The notes beneath the pieces are model-generated. The model was not told the DNA's origin and did no database searches. It saw only the letters and a list, made by a program, of their open reading frames with translations. From Flavobacterium sp. ACN2 (lineage in GTDB: Bacteria > Bacteroidota > Bacteroidia > Flavobacteriales > Flavobacteriaceae), in the NCBI RefSeq assembly GCF_002303885.1, contig NZ_MRCM01000017.1:1-64000 (forward strand): a DNA stretch of 64,000 nt. Direction: 5' to 3'. Below are positions 50,354-60,130 of the stretch, in pieces. Both the position numbers and the translations under genes were made by a program. Every line of letters starts with the position of its first letter. The first letter of the stretch is position 1.

Positions 50354-51319
50354 TTATTCTTCTTTATTGTATTTCTTTAAATATTCTCGGACTTTGATTC
50401 CTGAATCCTTCAAATCTTCATCTTTCCACTTTCCTTCCGATTTTGCCGATTTTTGCAAAATAGAACACGTTTCATCTTTATCTGAAACAGACCACGTAAT
50501 CCAGCTTAATTTTCGAGCTTCCATCCAATCAATATAATCTTGCCAAGCAGTATAGTTTAGAGGTCCGTCGCCAGAAGCTTCCATTCCTGCCGATTCCGAA
50601 ATAAAAACTGGTAAACCACTTTTTATCGCCTTATCTGTTCTATCTCTTAATTCCTTACCGTGCGTTGCCGCGTAGAAGTGCATAGTATACATTAAATTAG
50701 TGTAACCTCCTATCGGATCTTCTGCAGGAAGATCAATATCTTGATCCCAATGCGGGCAGCCTACTAATATTATATTATTAGGATCGTTCTCCCTAATAAC
50801 TTTAATAACTTCTTCTGCATAGTTTTTTACTTCCCACCAAGTCTCATAATCTGGTTCGTTGAATACTTCATAGATTATATTTGGATACTTAGCATACTTT
50901 TTTGATATCTCCGCAAAAAATTCTTTTGCTTCTTTCAAGTTTACATTATGGCTGTGCCAGTCTATAATGACATATATATCTGATTTTATAGCGCCGTTTA
51001 TAACAGCCTCGATTTTCTCTTTAGAAAACTGCGGATCTTTTATATAAGAGTAATCTCCTAACTCGATTCCCATTGCGGCGCGAACTACATTACAATTAAA
51101 ATCCTTTTTTAACCAACTTACTGCTTTTTCATTATAAAATCTCGGCCACATACTATGCCATCCAAAACTTAAGCCGCGTAGCACAATTGGATTATTTTCT
51201 TTATCTACAAGCTGAGTACCGAGAACACTCAATTGCCCGTGTTTTTTCACAAATTGTGCTTTTGAAAAATTTACAAATAATAAAAGAAAAAAAGCAGCAT
51301 ACCAAACCTTCGATTTCAT
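50354..51319 (-). CDS. Glycoside hydrolase family 5 endo-glycanase
   Basis: A 321-aa secreted enzyme with signal peptide ending SKAQ. A GH5 TIM barrel: GLSFGWHSMWP (49-59), VIIDWHSHN, the acid/base Glu155 in YEVFNEP, and the nucleophile Glu242 in PVFISESAG, with MYTMHFYAATH before it. The overall look is of subfamily 2 (endoglucanase-like). In this locus, beside GH26 and GH27, a mannan or glucomannan backbone is a likely substrate, but cellulase activity cannot be excluded. It is last in the SusC operon, 11 bp after the GH27 gene. Confidence 0.92.
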   Translation of the reverse strand: MKSKVWYAAFFLLLFVNFSKAQFVKKHGQLSVLGTQLVDKENNPIVLRGLSFGWHSMWPRFYNEKAVSWLKKDFNCNVVRAAMGIELGDYSYIKDPQFSKEKIEAVINGAIKSDIYVIIDWHSHNVNLKEAKEFFAEISKKYAKYPNIIYEVFNEPDYETWWEVKNYAEEVIKVIRENDPNNIILVGCPHWDQDIDLPAEDPIGGYTNLMYTMHFYAATHGKELRDRTDKAIKSGLPVFISESAGMEASGDGPLNYTAWQDYIDWMEARKLSWITWSVSDKDETCSILQKSAKSEGKWKDEDLKDSGIKVREYLKKYNKEE

Positions 51320-51330
51320 ATTATATAGTT

Positions 51331-52563
51331 TTAAGGAGTTAATTTTAAGGTAACAACATCATGAGAAGCTATTTCTGCCGTAAAAGCCTTTTTCGTATTT
51401 CCGCTTTCTTTGTTTTTCCAAAGGTCTTTTATTTTGAAGATTGTCTTGCTAAAATCGGCTTCATAACCAAAATCAGCATCTTTGATATTGTTTTTCTTCC
51501 AATCGAAATTTACTTTTTTTGAAGTTGCGGTTCTATTGACATAGCTTATCGCCCAAGCTCCATCAGCAAGCGGTTTTACCCATACTTCCACTCCATCTAA
51601 AATTGCATATTTGAAACCTTGAATTCCCAATTTATCTTGATTTACAGAAAGCAATTCTTTGTTGGTTAAAATTGCCAAAGTTTCTTTAGACATTTTACGA
51701 TAATCGTTTCCTGTAAATAAAGGAGAAGAAAGCATGCACCACATTGCAAAATGCGTTTTATCTTCGGTATCGTTCATTTCATTTCCAACCTCCATCATAT
51801 CAAAATCGTTCCAATGATCAGGACCTGAATATTCACGAATATCTTTTCGCATATCGGCAATTTTCATGAATCCCCAAGAAGACCAATTTTCTGGATGTTT
51901 GAATTCGCAATCAAAACAAGGATAAATATCCCCAGATATTCTCCAAAGATTTCCAATTGGTTTTCCCCACTCCCACGGCTGATTATCTCCCCATTCGCAA
52001 AGGCTAAAAACAATTGGTCTTCCAGCTGTTTTTAAGGCATTACTCATTGTGGTGTAAGCTTCTTTTGCCGTGATCCCTTCTGTATTACACCAGTCGTATT
52101 TTAAGAAATCAATTCCGAGTTTTGCATAAAACCTCGCATCTTGATATTCATAACCTCTTGTTCCAGGATAACCTGCACAAGTTTTTGTTCCTGCACAATT
52201 ATACAAACCGAATTTCAGCCCTTTATTATGCACATAATCTATAAGCGCTTTCATTCCGCTTGGAAATTTTTCTGGATCGGGAACCAAATCACCGTTTGCA
52301 TCACGCTCGTGCGTCATCCATCCGTCGTCTAAAACAATATAATTATAACCTGCCGCTGCCAAACCGGAAGAAACCATGATATCGGCCGTTTCTTTTACTA
52401 ACTTTTCGTCAATATTAGTTGCAAACGTATTCCATGAATTCCACCCCATTGGCGGTGTCATTGCAAGACCATCAAATTTTCCGCCTTGCTGTTTATGAGT
52501 ATTTCCTTGGCTGAAAGCAAAACTCGAAATACTGAGAAGAAACCCTAAAATTATTTTTTTCAT
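51331..52563 (-). CDS. GH27 alpha-galactosidase
   Basis: A 410-aa secreted enzyme with signal peptide ending AFSQG. GH27 marks: LAMTPPMGWNSWNTFATNID, VLDDGWM, the nucleophile Asp157 in FLKYDWCN, and the acid/base Asp pair 253/255 in WNDFDMMEVGN. A C-terminal beta-sandwich completes it. It removes alpha-1,6-galactose side groups, as from galactomannan. It is followed by GH5 and preceded by two glycan-binding lipoproteins. Confidence 0.95.
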   Translation of the reverse strand: MKKIILGFLLSISSFAFSQGNTHKQQGGKFDGLAMTPPMGWNSWNTFATNIDEKLVKETADIMVSSGLAAAGYNYIVLDDGWMTHERDANGDLVPDPEKFPSGMKALIDYVHNKGLKFGLYNCAGTKTCAGYPGTRGYEYQDARFYAKLGIDFLKYDWCNTEGITAKEAYTTMSNALKTAGRPIVFSLCEWGDNQPWEWGKPIGNLWRISGDIYPCFDCEFKHPENWSSWGFMKIADMRKDIREYSGPDHWNDFDMMEVGNEMNDTEDKTHFAMWCMLSSPLFTGNDYRKMSKETLAILTNKELLSVNQDKLGIQGFKYAILDGVEVWVKPLADGAWAISYVNRTATSKKVNFDWKKNNIKDADFGYEADFSKTIFKIKDLWKNKESGNTKKAFTAEIASHDVVTLKLTP

Positions 52564-52643
52564 TCTTTATCTTTTTTAAAAAAGATATTCCCTAATTTTT
52601 CAATTAGGGAACACCTCAAACTAACTCATAACATATTATTTTT

Positions 52644-53903
52644 TTATAAAAATCCGATATCGTCTATATAAAATACGCTAGACGGAGTAATTGTTCCTCC
52701 AGAAAATTCTTGAATAAACACACTGTCAAAATTTCCATCTGTTAAAAGCTCAGGATGTAAAGCCGAAATAGGAATTGAAATATTGTTCCATTGTCCTGGC
52801 ACTAAAACAACAGTCGTACCTTTAGCAGAATCGCCCGTGTCGCTATTTATGGTCACCATAATTTTAGTGCTTTCTGTTGGGAATATTGACATTTTAACAA
52901 ATTGATAATCTGTCGCTTTTAAAAGAAGATCTGAGTGCATGAAAAGTCCGCTCCAAGCTTCTGCAACTTTTTTGATTGCATTTGTACCTCTGCTTACTTT
53001 TTCTGTGCTTTCCCAGGTAATGTCTCCTCCCCAGCCCCAGCCCCATCCTTTCAATGAGTCTTCGTATAATAAATATTTAAGTCCGATTCCGCTTGGAGCA
53101 GACACTCCAAACTCCGTTTCTACAACAATAAGCGCATACGAATCAAAATCGGCGGGAACAGTTGCTTTTATCTCTGTTTTAGAAACCGCAGTAAATGTCG
53201 CTTCAGTAGATCCGAATTTTACACTTTTAACTTTTACAAAATTTTGTCCTGTAATTGTTATAACGTCTCCCGGAGAAGCCAAAACTTGCGATAATCCTGA
53301 AATTGCTGGAGCTGGCGGAGTTAATTCGATAACATTGCTTAAAATATTTACGAAACCATTTGTACCGTAATAATCTAATCCTGGCGCTTCTTTATCAGAT
53401 CCGTTTACTTTTAAAACACCATTGGTTACGTTAATGCTTAACAAATATAAATCTGCATTTACTGCATTTGCCATTGTAGCATAATCTCCCGTTTCTAAAT
53501 AATCGGCTTCAACACCTGCAAGTTTGCCCACTCTTTTTTTAACGCCTTTAACAACATGGCTTAAAACAAGCTGTTTCAAATCTTCTACAGGAACTAGAGT
53601 AATATCTGGATATCCCAATTCATTTACATAACCATTGGCTACCAAATAAGCATCGAAAGTGGCATCGTTAGGAACAAAATACGTGTAATTATCTGGTGTA
53701 TTTAATGTCGATTCTAAACCCGCTAATTTTATTGCTTTTGTAAACGTAGTTAAATTAGTATTTGCCTGAATTAAACCATACGCTGTATTATAATTTTGCT
53801 GTGCTCCACCAATATCTTCAATTTCGTTATCGCAGGAAGAAGCTGCAACAACCAAAAAGACACTTAGAGCAATATGTTTTATCTTATTATATATATTTTT
53901 CAT
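52644..53903 (-). CDS. Surface glycan-binding lipoprotein with FAS1 and IPT/TIG domains
   Basis: A 419-aa lipoprotein (lipobox ASSC near residue 24). Residues about 40-195 form a fasciclin (FAS1) domain: LTTFTKAIKLAGLESTL, TYFVPNDATFDAYL, LKQLVLSHVVKG, NGFVNILSNVIEL. An IPT/TIG domain follows (about 196-275: PGDVITITGQNF). The C-terminal 140 residues (about 280-419) end with FYIDDIGFL and share the ending pattern YLDDIG with the next gene. They probably bind the glycan. It takes the SusE/SusF place of the locus. A FAS1 module in such a protein is not what I would expect. Confidence 0.82.
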   Translation of the reverse strand: MKNIYNKIKHIALSVFLVVAASSCDNEIEDIGGAQQNYNTAYGLIQANTNLTTFTKAIKLAGLESTLNTPDNYTYFVPNDATFDAYLVANGYVNELGYPDITLVPVEDLKQLVLSHVVKGVKKRVGKLAGVEADYLETGDYATMANAVNADLYLLSINVTNGVLKVNGSDKEAPGLDYYGTNGFVNILSNVIELTPPAPAISGLSQVLASPGDVITITGQNFVKVKSVKFGSTEATFTAVSKTEIKATVPADFDSYALIVVETEFGVSAPSGIGLKYLLYEDSLKGWGWGWGGDITWESTEKVSRGTNAIKKVAEAWSGLFMHSDLLLKATDYQFVKMSIFPTESTKIMVTINSDTGDSAKGTTVVLVPGQWNNISIPISALHPELLTDGNFDSVFIQEFSGGTITPSSVFYIDDIGFL

Positions 53904-53984
53904 AAATTCTCTTTTAGTTTTTTAATTATGGATTCTGATTAATAGACCGAACTTTTGTCGAAATCTTTATTTGAATCCTAACAA

Positions 53985-55055
53985 TTATTTTAACACCAAA
54001 CCGATATCATCTAGATAGATCACATTTCCTCCGAAACCGCCAAATTCTTGATATCCAATTTGAGATAATTCAGTTGGGTTTCCTAGCGAACTATATGGCA
54101 CCTCAACATAAGTCCAAGAAGTTCTAACATCAACGATCACGATATTTTTCTCAGCATCTCCATTAGCAAAAAACTTCACTTTTCCAGCTTTTTCACCTTT
54201 AACCCAAAATCTTACCGCTTTGAATTTATCTGTATCATGATAAGACCAGTTGTTGATACCAATAACATATCCGTCCCATTCACCCGCTTTCCATTGAACA
54301 CATTTCGTTCCTTGATAAACATCTTTTGCGTAAGCCGCATCAAACTCATTAGTTCCATCCCAAAGCGATTGCCAGCCCCAAATATTAGTGAAAGCGTCAT
54401 CATAAATTTCTGAACCTATTACTTGTGGAGCTACTGTTGTTCCGGAAACATTTGTTACAGATAAGTTTTTCAAGTAACTTCCTTCAGGAACTTTAACTAC
54501 AATTTCTGTTAATGTAGAAGAAACTGGCTCAACTTGGATATCGCCAAAATTAACAACAGGACGCAAGAAATATTCACCTGTAATGGTAATGACATCTCCT
54601 GGGTTTGCATTAACAGGAAATCCTGTAATATTAGGACTTGGAGGTCTGATAGCCACTTTATAATTCAGAGTACCCAAATTGGTTACGATCTTCATTTCAT
54701 CCATTTCATTGTAGTATGGCGTTTTTGAATCTACCATAACCACAATTGCATTATCTGTTACGAATGTTGGATTAAAATAAGATTCTAATCCGTTAAACGA
54801 AATTGATCTTAATGTCGCAAAACCAGATCCTCTAATGATATAGTAATTTCCTGCATTAATAACATCTGTAGGAACATCAACTTTTCTATCTCCTTCAACC
54901 AAAGGGTCGTCAACAACAGATCTGCTAATTCCAGTTACTTCCAATTTTCCAGATGAACCTACTGAATCATCATTGGAACAAGAAGCGAATAGGAAAATTG
55001 AAATCGAAGCTAAAAAATACAACTTCAATAACATTCTATTTTTTATATTTTTCAT
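53985..55055 (-). CDS. Surface glycan-binding lipoprotein with IPT/TIG domains
   Basis: A 356-aa lipoprotein (lipobox ASC near residue 26). Two IPT/TIG beta-sandwiches: about 36-133 (GNYYIIRGSGFATLRSISFNG) and 137-214 (PGDVITITGEYFLRPVVNFG). The C-terminal 140 residues (DDAFTNIWGWQSLWDGTNEF ... VIYLDDIGLVLK) match SGBP-type glycan-binding domains. Trp-rich segments may form the sugar platform. It follows susD by 20 bp. Partner of the FAS1 lipoprotein. Confidence 0.88.
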   Translation of the reverse strand: MKNIKNRMLLKLYFLASISIFLFASCSNDDSVGSSGKLEVTGISRSVVDDPLVEGDRKVDVPTDVINAGNYYIIRGSGFATLRSISFNGLESYFNPTFVTDNAIVVMVDSKTPYYNEMDEMKIVTNLGTLNYKVAIRPPSPNITGFPVNANPGDVITITGEYFLRPVVNFGDIQVEPVSSTLTEIVVKVPEGSYLKNLSVTNVSGTTVAPQVIGSEIYDDAFTNIWGWQSLWDGTNEFDAAYAKDVYQGTKCVQWKAGEWDGYVIGINNWSYHDTDKFKAVRFWVKGEKAGKVKFFANGDAEKNIVIVDVRTSWTYVEVPYSSLGNPTELSQIGYQEFGGFGGNVIYLDDIGLVLK

Positions 55056-55075
55056 AGTGATTTACTTTTAAAAAA

Positions 55076-56638
55076 TTATTTGAAAGTGTAAGGAACTGGT
55101 GCCTCTTTCAATTTTGGATTTTTTCTAACTTCGACATCTGGTTTTGGATAAATAAAATCAGTTGGCGTTGGCGTATAATGTATTACCCCTTGCGAATCGA
55201 AACCTCTATCTTGCTGAGAAATAATATTGATTGCTTCTTGACGTGGCAATCTTCCTAAATCGAACCAAAATTCACCTTCAAAAGCAAATTCAACTCTACG
55301 CTCATGAAACAAAGCTGCTTTTGTTAAAGGCACATTATTTCCTAAAGTTCCAAGACCCGCTCTAAGTCTCACTTTGTTATATGATTCTTTTGCTGCTGCA
55401 TTAGTAGTTTCATCAGCTCCAGCCATAGTTGCCTCAGCATGTATTAATAAAAGATCGGCATAACGCATAATGTAATTGCAGTTACTCATTCCGCCCCATC
55501 CATCAGCTGGACCTGTCTCGCTAGTAACTTGCCCTACAACATATTTCTTAACCGCTGCTCCTGTATTGGCTAATACATCTGGATATTTGGTTTTATCCAT
55601 AACAAAACCTACCACACCATCTCCTTTAATGTTAGGATAAGAATCTCCATAAATCATAAAAGATTCTTTTCTTCTTAAATCTCCAATTTCAAAAGCATCT
55701 TGAACGTCATTACTTGGCACATAAGTAGCACCGTATGAAGCATTATCATTCAAAATATCTAAACCATATTGGATATTAGAGAAATTTCCTCCTCCATAAG
55801 TATTGATAGCACCAGACCATTGCCAAGAATAAATAGATTCTTCGTTGTTATTTTTACTTGTCAAGAACAAATCTGCAAAATTTGGCAGTAATCCAAACTC
55901 ACCTGAGTTAATTACTTTTTCGGCCATTGTTTTAGAATCAGCAAATTTCTTCTCATATAAATATACTTTAGCTAAAAATGCTTCAGCAGAACCTTGCGAC
56001 ACAAAAATATTTTCTCCGCTAGCAGATCTAGATCTAATTTTTGATTTTAGATTTGCTGCCGCAAATTTTAAGTCGTTTTCGATGAATGTATAAACATCTT
56101 CAACTCTATTGGTATTCACCATCGGATCTTTTGCCAGAGCCAAATTATCTTCAATAATAGGCACTGGTCCGTACAAACGAACCAAATAAAAATAGGCTAT
56201 CGCTCTAAAAAAATGCGCTTCTGCAATAGTGTTTTTAATAACTGCCTTATTTACCTCTGCAGTAGCATTTTTTTCAATGTTATTAATCAAGTTATTGGCT
56301 TGCGCTACAATTGCAAAACAAGCTCTCCATGGATCTAACAATATTGGACTATCAGAAGTCAATTTAAACTGAATCAGCTCTGGTCCATCGGCATAAGCCA
56401 AACAATTCCCTGATGACAGTTCTGATAATGCGTAAAAGTTTTTAGTATAATAAGGAGCCCACATTGCACCATACATTCCGTAAGTGGTTCTTGCTACCTG
56501 CTCATCAGTATTATAAAACTGGTCACTGCTGTAACTATCTTCAGATGGGCGATCCAAGAAATCTTCGCTGCAAGAAGTAGTTGCCAAACCTAGCGTTAAG
56601 AATAAAACTAAGGTCTTTATATTGATATATTTTTTCAT
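55076..56638 (-). CDS. RagB/SusD family nutrient-binding outer-membrane lipoprotein
   Basis: A 520-aa lipoprotein (lipobox TTSC). SusD pattern: FLDRPSEDSYSSDQFY, TTYGMYGAMW, FFRAIAYFYLVRLYGPVPII, NYIMRYADLLLIHAEATMAG and the end FHERRVEFAFEGEFWFDLGRLPR. It caps the SusC pore and binds oligosaccharide at the cell surface. It starts 11 bp after the SusC gene. Confidence 0.96.
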   Translation of the reverse strand: MKKYINIKTLVLFLTLGLATTSCSEDFLDRPSEDSYSSDQFYNTDEQVARTTYGMYGAMWAPYYTKNFYALSELSSGNCLAYADGPELIQFKLTSDSPILLDPWRACFAIVAQANNLINNIEKNATAEVNKAVIKNTIAEAHFFRAIAYFYLVRLYGPVPIIEDNLALAKDPMVNTNRVEDVYTFIENDLKFAAANLKSKIRSRSASGENIFVSQGSAEAFLAKVYLYEKKFADSKTMAEKVINSGEFGLLPNFADLFLTSKNNNEESIYSWQWSGAINTYGGGNFSNIQYGLDILNDNASYGATYVPSNDVQDAFEIGDLRRKESFMIYGDSYPNIKGDGVVGFVMDKTKYPDVLANTGAAVKKYVVGQVTSETGPADGWGGMSNCNYIMRYADLLLIHAEATMAGADETTNAAAKESYNKVRLRAGLGTLGNNVPLTKAALFHERRVEFAFEGEFWFDLGRLPRQEAINIISQQDRGFDSQGVIHYTPTPTDFIYPKPDVEVRKNPKLKEAPVPYTFK

Positions 56639-56649
56639 AAGAGTAGTAA

Positions 56650-59600
56650 TTAAAATTCTAAATTCATTCCAAAAGTGAAACTACGATTGGTTGGGTAACG
56701 CCCTGAATCGATTCCTGATAATAATGGATCTTGGTTATATGACCCAATTTCAGGATCATAGCCCGTATATTTGGTAAATGTGTAAAGATTTTGAATACCA
56801 AAATAAAATCTTAATTTACTAATGTTCGCTTTTGAGATCACATCTGAAGGCATGTTATACCCTAAAGTAACTTGCTGAATTCTTAAATACGACCCATCTT
56901 CTACATAACGATCAGAGATTGCAATATTTGGATGTCCGTCTCCGCCATCAGGTCTTGGATATTTTGCATCGGTATTTTCTGGTGTCCAAAAATCTGCCGC
57001 TTCTGCCAATTGATTTTCATACAGACGTTGATTTTTAGTACCTGCACGTCTTGTTAAGTTCATTACTTTGTTACCATACGATCCTTGCAAAAAGACCCCT
57101 AAATCGATATTTTTATACTTAAAAGTATTATTGAAACCGTAAGTAAATTTTGGCGCTGGATTACCAATATAGGTTAAGTCCTTATCATCAATCAAACCGT
57201 CTTTGTTTTGATCTACATACTCAACATCTCCCAACTGGCTTTTTACTGCTTTATTTCCTGTAAAAGGAATTGGTGCATTTGCCAACTGTTCGTTGGTTCT
57301 GATAATACCAACTGCTTGATATCCGTAAAACTGACCTACTGGCTGACCTACTATAGTTTTAGTTACCGCTTTTGTCGTATAATCATTAAGCAATACATCT
57401 TTTGTCAAATCGAAATTATCTTGTAAGCTCAACAATTTATTTTTGTTTGTAGAGAAAATTACTTTTGAATTCCATGAAAAATCTTTTCCAAACTTCTCAT
57501 TATAATCTAAAGTCATCTCAAAACCTTGATTTCTTAAGCTTCCTAGATTTACACTTGGCGCTCCTAAACCTCCTTGATACGCATCTGTACCAGTAACGTA
57601 GTAAGGCAATGGCAACACAAATAAAAATCCTTCAGATTCTTTTCTGTATACATCAAATGTCGCTTGAAGTTTTGATTTGAAAAGTGTAAAATCTAAACCT
57701 AAATTGGTTTGTTTAGAAGTTTCCCAAGTTAAATCAGGATTTGCAATATTGTTAACCGTAAAGAAGTTCCCCATTGCCGATTTGATTGCGCGAACCGTGC
57801 TCATGTAACCTCCACCACCAATATTTTGGTTTCCAGTCTCTCCATATCCACCTCTAAACTTGATATTATCAATATATTCTCTAGTTCCTTCCATAAACTT
57901 TTCGTTCGAAAGTTTCCAATACCCAGAAACTGAAGGAAAGTAACCCCACTTTTCACCTGGACCAAAATTAGAACTTCCGTCTGCTCTCATGGTTGCCTGT
58001 AAACCATATCGATTATCATAGTCATAATTAAAAGATCCAAAGAAAGAATATAAAGCAGAACTTCCTTTATACTCTGAAGCTACAACTGAATCGGGATCTC
58101 CTAAACTAATAGAATGAATATCATTACTTAATAACCCAGAAACAGATTGCGAATTACCAAACCAATGACTATCATTAGCCTCTTGACCAGCCAAAACATT
58201 AAAATGATGATTTCCAGCATCAACTTTATAAGTTAAAACGTTTTTAACGTTCAGTCCATACCAATTGTTTGCTCTCTCTGTCAGCATATTGGTTTCTCTA
58301 ACCGCTGAACCCCATTTATAAGTAGGCTGAAAACCTTCAAAATTATCTATATTAGTAGATCCACCAAAGTCAAAACGATACTCCAATCCTTTGGCAATTC
58401 TAAAGTTAGCATAAAAATTTCCTATAAAATTTTTCTTAATCAACTTATTAGTATTCATCAAGGCAGAAGCTACTGGATTGATCCAAACCCCAATTGATCC
58501 ATCTGCTGGCGGACCAGCATAGTTGCCATTCGTATCTTTTACCGCAACATCTGGCGTAGACAAAATAGAAGTACTGATAATACCATTGCTAGCACCATTG
58601 ATTGTGATATCTTCATTGGTTACACCTGCTCCAACAGACACTCCAACAGTAAGCCAATCTTTTAGTTTGCTGTCAACATTTGTTTTAAAACTATATCTTT
58701 TGAAACCAGAACCGATAACAATACCCTCCTGATTAGTATAACCTCCTGAAATATAATAGTTAGTACCGTCTTTTGCTCCCGAAAATGAAATCTGGTGATT
58801 GTTCATTATCGCAGTTTTATAAATCTCGTCTTGCCAATTTGTTCCTTTACCTAAAACAGACGGAACAGCAAACTCATCTCTTGGCGCTACACCATAAACA
58901 CCTGCCAAAGCATTTTGCTGTTCAGCGTATTGGCTCAAAGTCATTGTATCTAATAAACGAGTAACATTTTGAATAGAAAAATAGGTATCATAGGTGATTT
59001 TTCCTGCTCCTTTTTTTCCTCTTTTTGTAGTAATAATAACAACTCCATTCGACGCTCTAGAACCATAAATAGCAGTTGCAGAAGCATCTTTCAAAATATC
59101 CATTGTCTCGATATCGTTAGGGTTTAAAAAAGCTATTGGACTCGAAGTTACGTTTCCTGTATTCGATCCTAAATAACCTGTAACAATTGAACCTCCAGTT
59201 GCAGTATTGGCAGCATCTCCAGAAATCGGAATACCATCTATAATATACAATGGCTCATTGGTTCCAGAGATAGAAGTAGTTCCACGTATTTTAACCGACA
59301 CACTACTTCCTGGCTGTCCAGAATTGTTCGTTACTGTTACCCCAGCAGCACGTCCTTGTAACAATTGATCTACAGATACTTGTGGAGAGTCTGCAATATC
59401 CTTAGTAGTAACAGTAGAAATAGCTCCTGTCAAATCCTTTTTCTTTACGCTTCTATATCCTACGTTTACCAAAACTTCACGCAAATCTTCTGCGCTAAGT
59501 TTCAAGACAACGTTTACTGTTCCGCCATTTTTAACATTGATAGTTTGCGAAACATATCCAATAAATGAAACAGAAATAGTAGAGTTTGCAGGTGCTTCGA

Positions 59601-59817
59601 TAGAATATTTACCATCAAAATCTGTTGAAGCCGTCTTCTTTGTAGCTGTAACTATGATATTGGCACCTGGTATAGATAACCCTTTTTCATCAGATACAGT
59701 TCCCGAAACCTTTACCTGAGCCGTAATAAAATTACTAGTCAGTAACAAAAATAATATCAAAGGAATGGCTTTGTGGTCAGCCCTCCAATGAATGAAGCTA
59801 GTCATTAGTTTTTTCAT
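56650..59817 (-). CDS. SusC/RagA family TonB-linked outer-membrane protein
   Basis: A 1055-aa outer-membrane transporter. Signal peptide ends ITAQ (residue about 34). A carboxypeptidase-regulatory-like domain (about 36-115: VSGTVSDEKGLSIPGANIIV). Plug (about 130-265) with QGRAAGVTVTNNSGQPGSSVSVKIRGTTSI, YIIDGIPISG and ILKDASATAIYGSRASNGVVIITTKRG. The rest is the large SusC barrel ending NRSFTFGMNLEF. It imports oligosaccharides using TonB energy. It is the first gene of the minus-strand operon SusC-SusD-SGBP-SGBP-GH27-GH5. Confidence 0.97.
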   Translation of the reverse strand: MKKLMTSFIHWRADHKAIPLILFLLLTSNFITAQVKVSGTVSDEKGLSIPGANIIVTATKKTASTDFDGKYSIEAPANSTISVSFIGYVSQTINVKNGGTVNVVLKLSAEDLREVLVNVGYRSVKKKDLTGAISTVTTKDIADSPQVSVDQLLQGRAAGVTVTNNSGQPGSSVSVKIRGTTSISGTNEPLYIIDGIPISGDAANTATGGSIVTGYLGSNTGNVTSSPIAFLNPNDIETMDILKDASATAIYGSRASNGVVIITTKRGKKGAGKITYDTYFSIQNVTRLLDTMTLSQYAEQQNALAGVYGVAPRDEFAVPSVLGKGTNWQDEIYKTAIMNNHQISFSGAKDGTNYYISGGYTNQEGIVIGSGFKRYSFKTNVDSKLKDWLTVGVSVGAGVTNEDITINGASNGIISTSILSTPDVAVKDTNGNYAGPPADGSIGVWINPVASALMNTNKLIKKNFIGNFYANFRIAKGLEYRFDFGGSTNIDNFEGFQPTYKWGSAVRETNMLTERANNWYGLNVKNVLTYKVDAGNHHFNVLAGQEANDSHWFGNSQSVSGLLSNDIHSISLGDPDSVVASEYKGSSALYSFFGSFNYDYDNRYGLQATMRADGSSNFGPGEKWGYFPSVSGYWKLSNEKFMEGTREYIDNIKFRGGYGETGNQNIGGGGYMSTVRAIKSAMGNFFTVNNIANPDLTWETSKQTNLGLDFTLFKSKLQATFDVYRKESEGFLFVLPLPYYVTGTDAYQGGLGAPSVNLGSLRNQGFEMTLDYNEKFGKDFSWNSKVIFSTNKNKLLSLQDNFDLTKDVLLNDYTTKAVTKTIVGQPVGQFYGYQAVGIIRTNEQLANAPIPFTGNKAVKSQLGDVEYVDQNKDGLIDDKDLTYIGNPAPKFTYGFNNTFKYKNIDLGVFLQGSYGNKVMNLTRRAGTKNQRLYENQLAEAADFWTPENTDAKYPRPDGGDGHPNIAISDRYVEDGSYLRIQQVTLGYNMPSDVISKANISKLRFYFGIQNLYTFTKYTGYDPEIGSYNQDPLLSGIDSGRYPTNRSFTFGMNLEF

Positions 59818-59857
59818 AATAAGTGTTTGGTTAGTTAAATTTGTTTATTGCATAATC

Positions 59858-59865
59858 CAAAAGTA
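59858..59865 (-). promoter_or_regulatory. -7 promoter box of the SusC operon
   Basis: TACTTTTG fits TAnnTTTG, 40 bp before ATG 59817. The rest of the 59818-60130 gap is AT-rich with nothing else recognised. Confidence 0.5.
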
Positions 59866-60130
59866 AATGCCTGGGTAATTTTTACTTTTAAATTATTTAA
59901 CAAATCTATAACAGAGAGGATTATCAAATCGATAGTATTATATCATTTAATGATAATATTTTTACTATAAGCCTTTAAAAAAACACATATAAAAATAAAA
60001 GCGCCTAAATTTTAAATTATTCGCAATCATATCTCCCTCAAGAACACAAACGATGCATAAAAACCAATGAAATCTTAAAAATCAAACGTTTTCGTTAAAA
60101 ATAATATTTACTTGTGATAAAAAAGTATCA

